Origin: Lampris incognitus
Taxonomy: Eukaryota > Chordata > Actinopteri > Lampriformes > Lampridae
Assembly (NCBI RefSeq): GCF_029633865.1
Contig: NC_079230.1
Span: 35,371,405 to 35,435,404, forward strand
Reading direction: 5' to 3'
Length of the DNA: 64,000 nucleotides
Of the stretch, positions 44,552 to 52,990 are shown piece after piece. The notes under the pieces were generated by a model. That model searched no databases. It saw nothing but the letters and a program-made list of their open reading frames with translations, and was not told the origin of the DNA. Position numbers and translations under genes: made by a program. The stretch's first letter is position 1; each line of letters begins with the position of its first letter.

Positions 44552-45087
44552 AGAAGTGCAGTGTGTTCTCATTGTCAAGGTAAAGAAGAAGCCTTATTTT
44601 TGTTGTTTTGTTTTCCAGGTAATCCAATGAGCTAAGAGCGAGTGGGGGTATTAAGTGTTATTATTTGATGGCGCTCTTACTCATTGTATTACGGTCCATT
44701 TGGATGTGACGTCGCCACGTTCTCAGTGTGCGACAGTGTGTGAAACAGTGTGTAGTGTAAGTCATAGACATATAAAGCAACCGGAGTAGACGCCGCATCG
44801 ACCGCTACTGCCTATTGGCGCTGACGAGCCGTGGGGCCGCCATCTTGGACCGGTCACCCGCCCCACTCAGTGTAATGTGTTTGGCAGGCGCAATGAACTG
44901 TCAGCGCAGTTAATCAATCATAACTCGCTGAATACCAAACTGATTTCCACGCCTTTTTTGTTGCTGAAAACGTCATACATGTAGCTATGATACAGGACAC
45001 ATGGTTTGACGTATTTTAATATTCATAGTTGGCTTAACAGTAATAGAATATTCTGATATATGATATATGTGATGTATGATAGGTAGC

Positions 45088-45619
45088 TACCGTATTGTTC
45101 TGAATATAAGACGGGGTTTTTACCCTGGAAATACGTATGAAAAAGTGGAGGTCGTCTTACATTCGAGGTCTAGACTTTTGAATGTCAATATATATTCTCA
45201 CTCAGTCAGATTTGTTTCAAGACCGTTCTAAAATTAGACCACTTCGATGGTTAATGCAGTTATTGAAATGTTGAAATGGTTATTTTTTCACTGTGAGATG
45301 GATAGTCTCAATAGACTACAGTTTATTTTCATTTGTATGCTATTTAAATACCATAAGTCATTCATTTACAAATGTATTTACATTTTTTATTTAAATGTGA
45401 CAATTTCATCTAAAATATATTGAAAACAATTTTATTTAAAAGCTGCTAAACAGACTACCTTGTTTTATTCAATGTGTTTTTATAATCATTATTTTCAAAT
45501 ATGTTTTTCTTTATAAAACCAATATTTGCTCTTCAAAAAGCATTTTTCCAAAAATGAGCCTTGAAAAAGGGGGGGTCGTCTTATAATCAGGGTCGTCTTA
45601 TATTCGGAACAATACGGTA
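45088..45619. mobile_element. 530 bp MITE with CCGTATTGTTC termini, TA duplication
   Basis: The left end TACCGTATTGTTCTGAATAT and the inverted right end TACCGTATTGTTCCGAATAT match except one base and continue AAGACG. TA dinucleotides flank both ends, as for Tc1/mariner/pogo-type elements. The interior is AT-rich without an ORF. It is nested in the 2.7 kb element. Confidence 0.75.
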
Positions 45620-45633
45620 TTTAGCAAAACACT

Positions 45634-45636
45634 CAC

Positions 45637-45690
<54 letters not shown>
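45634..45690. repeat. (TA)n(CA)n microsatellite
   Basis: Alternating TA run followed by CACACACA. Confidence 0.9.
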
Positions 45691-46519
45691 GACACGCTAA
45701 AATATGATAGAGGCAGAAGCAGATAGCGGCAGTAAAGTCAGCTATTTTAATAAGTTGAAGAAACAATATATGATTAGGCTATATAAATATATAAACAATA
45801 TATGAACACATTATATATCTACAGTATATATAACAACAATATATGTTATATATCAGAGAAAATGAAAACATATATAAATCCCCCCCCAAACCATATTTAC
45901 ACATGTACAAAGTTGCTTACATAGGTGACCAGTACATTACACACACTGGACAAACGTAAACACTGAGAACAACACAAAATATTTACATGTGAGGGTAGGA
46001 AGTATACAGTGTGTTTGTGTGTGTGTGTGTGTATAATGAAGTAGTATGATACTGTAATAATATCGTAATTATATCCAATAGTATGATGTAATAATAAAAA
46101 ATAAATACAGATATACATATATATTTTAAAGAGAGATAAATATATAAACAATGTAGCATAAGAATGTAGGGGAAAGAATAAAAGTTACTAATTAAAGTTT
46201 GACATGAAACCCCTAAAACCCTTGAAAGCGAACTGTTTTGCAGAGTTTCTTTCTCGTGCTCCCTTTCTGCAGGTCAAGAGAGGTGAGTTTTGCAATGTGG
46301 TGCAATCTTATCTTGAGAAACACAGACACAAGCCAAGACAACAAGTTGTAGTGGTGGTTGTCGATGCCAAACTGCGTCTCCTAAATGTGTCTCCCCAAGC
46401 AGAGAAACATCCTCCTCCGTGCCAGTCTCCTCACGGACGATGTGGGTGATTGTAGACCGCTTTGGAGTTTGCTGTGCTGCAGCTTGGCCAATCACCCTCT
46501 CTGCAGCTCTCAGCACCTT
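45691..46519. other. AT-rich interior of 2.7 kb element; one unassigned ORF region
   Basis: Mostly AT-rich with a small (GT)n. Overlapping ORFs on both strands at 46204-46516 (about 80 codons each) show no motif I recognise and no splice-supported extension, so neither is called as a gene. Confidence 0.4.
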
Positions 46520-46600
46520 CTAATAATAACAACACATTATATTTATACAGCGCTTTACACAGTGCTCAAAGACACTTTACAGAACAGAGAAAGTAAGAAC
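46520..46600 (-). repeat. L2-type 3' tail (minus strand)
   Basis: On the minus strand: TGTAAAGTGTCTTTGAGCAC, TGTAAAGCGCTGTATAAATA, then a TTATTA tail. This is a truncated LINE/SINE 3' end. Confidence 0.6.
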
Positions 46601-47380
46601 AAAGAACAAAGCAACTTTAATATACAAAGATTGAAGTATGTGTTAAAACAAGATAATGAAATCCAACCTTCCCTGTGCCTTGTGATGGGTCACTAGGCCG
46701 CCGCCCGCCGTTGTGTTGCAGGGCCACAAGGTGGCGGGTGGGCAGCTCTCGTCACGTGATGATGGCACAGCAGCATCTCTGACGAGGCTCGCACGGCACA
46801 CGTCACAGGACAGCTTCCGCTCTATAACTGTTTTAAATAACTGCGTATCGCGCCAGTGTTTGGGGAGAAGGGAGAGGTCTTATAAACACACACACTGACT
46901 TAATTGCATCACGTCCTGTTTGGTTTCCTTGGAAAAAAGCTCTGTGCTAATTTGGCGGCGTGTTACTTTGGGCCCGGTTCTCCCCTATCTTCCTGTTGTT
47001 AGGATGGGTGACATGTGAATAATACAGTCTGTACTGGGCCACCTGTGTAACATTCGCTGGTCAATATAATACCAGTAACGTTAAGATTGTTTTATCTGTA
47101 CAATAGCATTCTTTTGTCAGTTGTAAAGTCAGTGTTATGGAATATGACTTATAAAGTCTCAGTTCACAGCCGGGTGAACACCGGCACTGAGCATAGCCTA
47201 GCTAGCTGGCTACGATTTCGCAGTTGGACATAAATACAGTACAGTAATATTATATTCACAAAATACAACCAATAGTGATGTTCACTCTTACTTGTGAAAA
47301 GTAATCCCCCGAGCCCTGTTTTCGACAGTCCGTCGATTGGAGCAGGAAGATGCTGAACAGTGTTCTGGCATCTTTCTCAG
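46601..47380. other. Right interior of 2.7 kb element, no gene seen
   Basis: Mixed-composition noncoding DNA. The terminal inverted repeat begins near 47400. Confidence 0.4.
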
Positions 47381-48066
47381 TCGTGTATTCTGCTGCTAGG
47401 CAACTCGTAGGATGACCGGTCCAAGATGGCGGCCGTATTTCTCGCGCCCCAACAGCCAATGCGGCGTCTACTCTTTATATGTCTATGGTGTAAGTGTGTG
47501 ACAGTAGCTATGTCCCAATTCAGGGTCTGCATCCTTCGGAAGGTGCAGTCTTCGGCCGATTACGTCATAGCGCTGCGCGAAGGCTGTCCCAATTCGCAGG
47601 CTCCGTCAGATGCAGCCCACAAATGCGGCCTTCTTTTCCCTCTTTTCGAAGGATGCACTGCTACTATCCTTCGCGGACTTCCGTATCCCAAGATTCTTTG
47701 CGCGGCGCTGCTCCGCCCGTTCGCCCCCCCCAAAAATGCAAAAAAATAATGGACAGTGGACGAATGTCTATTCAAAGCACCGATCAAGATTTCACTTATA
47801 AATGTAAGTATTGGGTTTCTACTCATTTGAACATCTAACGCCAGATATGTTCAACTTCAGGGGACCTTAAAACCTCAAAATTTCTGTTAAAATACGTGAC
47901 GTTAGATGGAGAGGCTCTTCTCCCTGCTCAAGAGGATGATAGAGAGGCGTTGATTTATTTTTGTTTTTTTGTGTGTGTGTATTAATTGATATGAATAAGT
48001 TTATTGTTCAAAATGTTAGATGTTTTATGAATTAAAATATTGTTACTTTGTTATATGTGTTATCTA

Positions 48067-48833
48067 TGTTATGCTCGCGCACCAGAACCCGACCCGTGTG
48101 GCGAAACCCAAGGCAGACAGACAGGAAGTCCTCGAAATCCAAAAAGGGGGTTTTATTGTGGGAGGGGAATGTATGGTGCAAAAAAGCGTTCCGTTAGTGG
48201 GATGTGTGAATAAACTATGTGTGGTGTCCCGTGGTTTGCGTGTATAACTATGTGTGAGGGTTTTTAGCCAATGTGTGGTGCGGTATGTAAATGACCAGGA
48301 GGGGTTGAAATAATGTGCGTGCCCCTGGCAAGAAAGTCCAGTCCGTGATCCAAGAGGGGTTGTCCGAGGAAGTCCGGGTCCGAGAAGTCGAGTCCGAAAG
48401 GAGGGGTCCAGGTAGAGGGACACGGGGGGAGATCGCAGGAGAGGTCCGGGGAAAAAACGTGAAGGTCGCTGGGGACGAGGGAGACGCGGGGAGCCGTGGA
48501 AGTCGCGGAGGGAGAGTCTTGGGAGGAGAGAGAGACACGAAGATAAGACACTGGGGAATAAACAGAATGCAAGGAACGCCGCTGGAGGGCTTGTCAGAGC
48601 TTTACCGCAGGGTTCAGTACGTCGAAGCCCGGAGTGGTGTTCTGGGAGGCTTCTTGTAGAGGGCTGCCTGATTGCCACAGGTGTGCCTGATGGATGATGG
48701 CAAACACCTGGTGCAGTGCAGCGCTCGTCTCCTCAGAGCGCGAGCCGAGCGCTCGGATGTTTCCGGCACGTCCGAGCTGGGGGAGTGGCTTGAACGTGCC
48801 GGGGAGGCAGCTCGGGGCGGTGTAACCACAACA
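48067..48833 (-). repeat. Solo chromovirus LTR with 5 bp target duplication
   Basis: 767 bp related over its length to the LTR at 43600-44309, in opposite orientation; on the minus strand it starts TGTTGTGGTTACACC and ends GCGAGCATAACA. The 5 bp ATCTA flanks it exactly on both sides (48062-48066 and 48834-48838). No internal sequence, so it arose by LTR-LTR recombination after insertion into the Harbinger-like element. Confidence 0.93.
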
Positions 48834-49204
48834 ATCTATTCTTTTTACTGTTTACAACTAAAGTATAACCATTCATAAAAGGGTTAACAAACATTTCACA
48901 GACAACAAAGGACTGACTTTTTTCTTTAAGCGACAGTCTTAAAATTTCCAACTATTTACAAATTAGAGAAAAATTGCTATTTACAAATAACATATTTAAA
49001 ATTACATATGATTAACATGATTATCTGAGCAGGAGTCCCTAGCGGTGCTGCTGGGCTGGATGGAATGCCACAAGAAAGACCCTGGTGTCTTCTGGCTGCC
49101 AGTGGGACTCATCAAGGGCGGTCCCCAGGGTTTGTTTGGGGGTGCATGTCTCCACTGTCCACCACATCATCCATCTACCTATCTAATAATAACATTACCG
49201 TAGG

Positions 49205-49345
49205 TCAAAATAATAGGTTTACCTCTCCACGGTCCTCCCTCAGCCGGATATAAATCAGCCGCCGGATACGACGGCGGCGCATCTCCTCTTCCTCCAGCAT
49301 GAGGTAAATTAAAAAAACCAAAAGCGGCAGCTCTGGCTCCATCAT
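49205..49345 (-). pseudogene. Harbinger-type transposase N-terminal exon
   Basis: ATG-led MMEPELPLLVFLIYLMLEEE followed by EMRRRRIRRLIYIRLRED. This is the Leu-rich then Arg-rich opening common to fish HARBI1-like transposases. It is followed by a good splice donor (GAGAG then GTAAAC). No downstream exon with the DDE triad was seen inside the element. Confidence 0.5.
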
Positions 49346-49726
49346 TTTCCAGTAGTAACTTCCAAGATTAATCGTGACGCAACTAGGAAATCCACCGACG
49401 GCTAGGCCGTCCCATTTAACAACCGTTGATGCGGTATACGGAGGAGCCTCCGGAGGATTTGGCTTCGTAGACCGCGAAGGCTGCACCCTCCGAAGGATGC
49501 AGACCCTGAATTGGGACACAGGTGTGTTGTAAGAGTCGGTAGTGGAGAGCTAAGACCTGCTGTGTATTTGCCTAAATAAATATGCCTAATGTTAAAGGCT
49601 AAAGAGAAAGCAGTCAAGCTTTGCTTATTCCCCATGCGCAAAGAAGAAGATTGCGCACCCCAGCTCAACAAACTTGCTGTCTTCGGCAGGAAGTCTACAA
49701 GGGGGAAAAGGTCACACGACACCTTG

Positions 49727-49730
<4 letters not shown>

Positions 49731-49820
<90 letters not shown>
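49731..49820. repeat. (TA)n(TG)n microsatellite
   Basis: About 49 bp of TA followed by about 42 bp of TG, abutting the LTR of gypsy D, which inserted in it. Confidence 0.95.
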
Positions 49821-49825
<5 letters not shown>

Positions 49826-50054
49826 TGGAAACGTATTGGGGATAGAATTCACCCCAGGAACTAAGGGTTAAGTTATGGTTGCCCTGGCAGGTTAACACAG
49901 GGTTAAGTTATGGTTGTCCAGCCAGTTTTCTGGTTATTCTTGCCGCCTCCGCTCAGTCGAGCTGTGGTTTTGTTGTCTCTCTGATTTACCGTGGATTAAA
50001 GAAAGTTGCCTACACGTCTAAAGTGTGAACCTACGGTCTTCCTTCGGCTCTACA
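49821..50054 (+). repeat. Gypsy D 5' LTR
   Basis: TGTGGTGGAAACGTATTGGG to CTTCGGCTCTACA, followed by the primer-binding site at 50056. Confidence 0.92.
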
Positions 50055-50106
50055 CTGGTGCCCCCGACGTCGGTTTTCGGATAAGTTTTCTGAAACCACC
50101 CACATT

Positions 50107-50790
50107 ATGGCTACGAACGCCGTTGCAATTGAACTGCTGGAGTTTTGGGAGTCTTCCGCGGCTACATGGTTCACGCAGGCTGAGGCACAGTTCGCGCCGC
50201 TCAGAGACATAACAGCAGACGAGACCAGGTGCTACTACGTAGTGGTAGCGCTGGGGGGCGCTACGGCTTCCAGGATAAGCGGTTTCATAACCAACCCACC
50301 GGCCGATGGTAAATACGCCGCACTTAAACATCTCCTCCTGGAAACTTTTGAACTGTCAACAACGGAGAGAGCACGTCGCCTCTTCGCAATTCAGGGCTTG
50401 GGAGATGGCAAACCATCGGAGCTAATGAGCAGGATGTTAAATCTGCTGGGTCAAGAAAAGCCATGTTTCCTGTTTATGGAGCTGTTTCTGCGCAACATGC
50501 CGCCCCACGTCCAGACTGCGCTCGCTAACTCCACCATCACTGATCCCCGTGAGCTGGCAAAGGAGCCTGACCGATTCTTCGTCGCTACACAACGTTCCTC
50601 CCATGCCGGGGTGCTGGCTCCTACCTTCACTGGCCCCCCGCCGACATCGCGGGCGTGGCCCGACGGTGGCGCCACAGCGTCAGACCGCTACAAGCCCTCT
50701 GGACTCTGTATGTACCGCGCTCGATTTGGTGCGAAAGCTAAACGGTGCCGTTCCCCCTGCAACTACAGGCCGACGGGAAACGAGAGGGCC
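50107..50790 (+). pseudogene. Gypsy D gag, 5' part
   Basis: ATG-led frame MATNAVAIELLEFWESS, then WFTQAEAQFAPLRDITADET, ALKHLLLETFELSTTERARR, LNLLGQEKPCFLFMELFLRN, MPPHVQTALANS, and a Cys/His region CMYRARFGAKAKRCRSPC that has lost ordinary knuckle spacing. The frame runs into the nested LTR at 50794. This gag type belongs to a gypsy lineage common in animals in which gag has a single C-terminal knuckle. Confidence 0.8.
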
Positions 50791-50793
50791 AAC

Positions 50794-50994
50794 ATATTGT
50801 ATTTAGAAATCACGTCAGGACACAGCGCTGTCGCTCGACACAACCTCTCCGTGGCATTCTTTATTTAGACTGACACAGCATCAAAGGCAGACCCGATCAA
50901 ACAACCCAGAGCCCGCAGGCATCACCAATCGATCCCAGCACAATAGAACAGCACCAAATCAAATGCAGCACTGTCGATGTGTGCAGACATATCA
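50794..50994 (-). repeat. Gypsy F 3' LTR
   Basis: 201 bp, minus-strand start TGATATGTCTGCACACATCG, end TAAATACAATAT. Confidence 0.92.
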
Positions 50995-51080
50995 TCCCAC
51001 CCCCCCCCGGCAGGATTTCAAACATGAAAGGTTGACACAAAGTCCTCTAGGTGGCCAGGGCGTAAACGTGTGCGAACAGG

Positions 51081-51718
51081 TCATGGGGCGGCCTGAGGCT
51101 GGGCAGGCCGAGGTGGGGAGGGAGAAGGCAGGGGAAGCTGAGGCCCAGGAATGTCTGGGGCCTGTGTAGGAGCTGCATGAAGCCCCGGGGTGTCTCGCCA
51201 TGTTGAGGGAATGGCTATGTTTGTGTCACCAGCTGTGTGTGGCGGAGCTGACACCTTCCGTAGACGACTGGAGTGCCACCGAGTGCCATCGCTGAGGAGG
51301 TAAGTGGCTGGGCCCAGCTGACGGGTGACTTGGAGAGGAGAGGACCAGTATGAAGCCATTTTATTGTCCCTGTGGGGCCTGCAGACCCTGACCCAGTCTG
51401 ACACATTGATGTCTGGCACCCTGGTTCGTTTTGACTGGTCAAACCGTTGCTTCATCCGCGTCTGCTGACGAGTGACTGAGGCTCTGACCCCAGAGGGAGG
51501 TGCCTGGGGTGTGGAGGGGCGGAGCCTGTCAAGGGGCATGCACAGTTCCCGGCCTAGCATGAGAGAGGCTGGGGAGATGCCTGTGGTCGAGTGCTGTTTG
51601 GCCCGATAGTGCAGCAGAGTGTGACGGATGGCCTGCGTGAAAGAGCACCCTTGGGCCATGTGTGCTCTGAGGCCGTTCTTCAGTGACTGGTGAAAACGTT
51701 CAACGCCGCCATTGGCCT
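51081..51718 (-). pseudogene. Gypsy F integrase C-terminal part
   Basis: Continues the integrase core after the hAT insertion: QANGGVERFHQSLKNGLRAH (catalytic Glu), HTLLHYRAKQHSTTGISPAS, then the C-terminal domain VSDWVRVCRPHRDNKMASYW and a Pro-rich tail ending in a stop. Open in frame over this part. Confidence 0.8.
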
Positions 51719-51726
51719 GGGGCTGG

Positions 51727-52794
51727 TAGAGCTGTGAACGAATGCCAAAAATAGGCCTCGAACGAATAACGAATATTACACACTGAGGTTCGAATGGCAT
51801 TCGAATACCTTGAATTTGCATATCACCCCCAAAAATCAATACAGAGAGAGTAAGTCTATTGTAGCCCGTGTTTTTATTAACAGCATATTTATGACAACAT
51901 ACAACTCCAGCACATTGTCCGCACATATTAGTCCAAAAACTGTTGTTGAGCACCCCTAAACATAAAATAAATCTGACTAGGAAAAGGCCAGATGATGTTA
52001 ACTAGGGCCTACTCTAAGTAACATACAAGTAAAATAAATCTGACTAGGAAAAGGCCAGATGGTGTTAACGAATTTACCGTAAGTAACATAGGCATAGTAA
52101 ATTATCCATGACCCACGGGGCTTAAAAAAATAAAATCAAGAGTCCTACTCACTGTAGTAGTATAAGAAGTTGTGCTAATAGTGGTTTGCGAGAAAAACCA
52201 AAGCGTCCACGTGTTCAGACTCGAGAGCGCTCCTTTTTTTGGTGACTATGTTTCCCGCATCAGAAAAGACACGCTCAGAGCGCACGGATGTCCCTGGCAC
52301 GGCGAGGTATCTCTGAGCCATCTTCCCGAGGTGTGGATATATTCTCTCTTCGATTTTCCCATTAACAGCCCAAAACCCAAAGAATTTCCATACGTAACTT
52401 CTCAGATGTTGTGGAGTATGAATGACTCTCGCAGGAGATGTGCTAGTGCTAGTGCTAGCGCTTGGGTCACAGCCAACGTTCTTCTCGGATTCCGCCATTT
52501 CCTGTGTTCTATGAGCCCGCCCGCTCGGCGTGGGAACTGACAAGAGCTTTTTAATTTCCGGTTTTACTACGGATGTAGGCTATGCTTATTTTCATAAAAT
52601 ACGTTTCACGAAACCATCATTTATTTCCATTTAAACGTGTGTGCATTAATAATAATAATATTCATAAGGGGGAAAAAATATATTAAAAAAATATATTACA
52701 AAAAATCGAATTTCATATTTTCATATTCAAATTCGAATATTATTACCATAATTCGAATGTACATTCGAATTTCAAATGCTATCTGACAGGCCTA
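51727..52794 (-). mobile_element. hAT element, internally deleted, nested in gypsy F
   Basis: 1068 bp with termini TAGAGCTGTGAAC and GACAGGCCTA (imperfect inverted ends) and a perfect 8 bp target duplication GGGGCTGG at 51719-51726 and 52795-52802. It splits the gypsy F integrase core between AYYQP and QANGGVERF. It encodes a short minus-strand protein fusing the two ends of a hAT transposase. Confidence 0.92.
52175..52543 (-). CDS. 122-residue fusion of hAT transposase N- and C-terminal ends
   Basis: An open frame with an N-terminal Ser/Thr-rich segment, RSYVWKFFGFWAVNGKIEE (the opening of a BED-type zinc finger, without its Cys/His ligands), then directly IYPHLGKMAQRYLAVPGTSV, RSERVFSDAGNIVTKKRSAL and a short end, which is the hAT C-terminal dimerisation domain. 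The catalytic core between (several hundred residues in full-length hAT/ZBED proteins) is missing, and the frame is kept across the junction. If expressed, such a protein could dimerise with intact transposase; this is inference. Confidence 0.75.
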   Translation of the reverse strand: MSVPTPSGRAHRTQEMAESEKNVGCDPSASTSTSTSPARVIHTPQHLRSYVWKFFGFWAVNGKIEERIYPHLGKMAQRYLAVPGTSVRSERVFSDAGNIVTKKRSALESEHVDALVFLANHY

Positions 52795-52802
52795 GGGGCT
52801 GG

Positions 52803-52990
52803 TAGTACGCAGTGCGTATATGACGGATGCCCTTGCTTTCGAGATAAGCAGTGAACTCAGCAGAGACCAGCTGAAGGCCGTTGTCAGTGGTGATGGTCTT
52901 TGGGAGGCCCCAGCGAGAGAAAAGAGAGTCCAGGAAGTCGATGATGATCTGTGAGGTCACAGTGCCGGAAGTGGTGAGTTCAGGCCATTT
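52803..52990 (-). pseudogene. Gypsy F integrase core, middle part
   Basis: TSQIIIDFLDSLFSRWGLPK, TITTDNGLQLVSAEFTAYLE (second catalytic Asp) and GIRHIRTAYYQP up to the hAT junction. A TGA at 52991-52993 separates it from the preceding long frame. Confidence 0.8.

Larger units (their letters stand above)
44763..47487. mobile_element. 2.7 kb DNA transposon with 8 bp target duplication
   Basis: Ends are inverted repeats: CATAGACATATAAAG on the left and CTTTATATGTCTATG on the right. Internal blocks AGTAGACGCCGCA and GGCCGCCATCTTGGACCGGT also match in inverted order. Perfect 8 bp duplications GTGTAAGT lie at 44755-44762 and 47488-47495. An 8 bp duplication fits hAT, P or KDZ/Zisupton superfamilies; no transposase was recognised inside, so it is nonautonomous. 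The interior holds a smaller MITE, a TA microsatellite and an L2 tail. Confidence 0.85.
47511..49518 (-). mobile_element. PIF/Harbinger-like DNA element remnant
   Basis: Inverted termini: TGTCCCAATTCAGGGTCTGC with ATCCTTCGGA(A/G)GGTGCAG follow each other on the left, and the same sequence is inverted on the right, over about 40 bp. A short minus-strand exon near the right end looks like the N-terminus of a Harbinger transposase. The catalytic part is missing. A clean 3 bp target duplication was not identified. A solo gypsy LTR is inserted in the middle. Confidence 0.7.
44649..49697 (+). repeat. Probable Copia 3' LTR, interrupted by two DNA elements
   Basis: A purine tract (AAGAGCGAGTGGGGG) follows the RNase H remnant. 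LTR-like sequence then appears in three pieces: 44649-44762, about 47488-47510 and 49519-49697. The pieces join through the 8 bp duplication GTGTAAGT and through the Harbinger-like insertion. The last piece contains CCTAAATAAATATGCC (polyadenylation-like) and ends in GGAAGTCTACA. Boundaries are inferred. Confidence 0.5.

Noticed and set aside
46204..46516. Pair of about 80-codon ORFs on opposite strands
   Set aside because: No motif, no splice support, located inside a nonautonomous DNA element; left unassigned.
49589..49898. ORFs made of Tyr-Ile and Cys-Val repeats
   Set aside because: Translation of the (TA)n(TG)n microsatellite, not genes.
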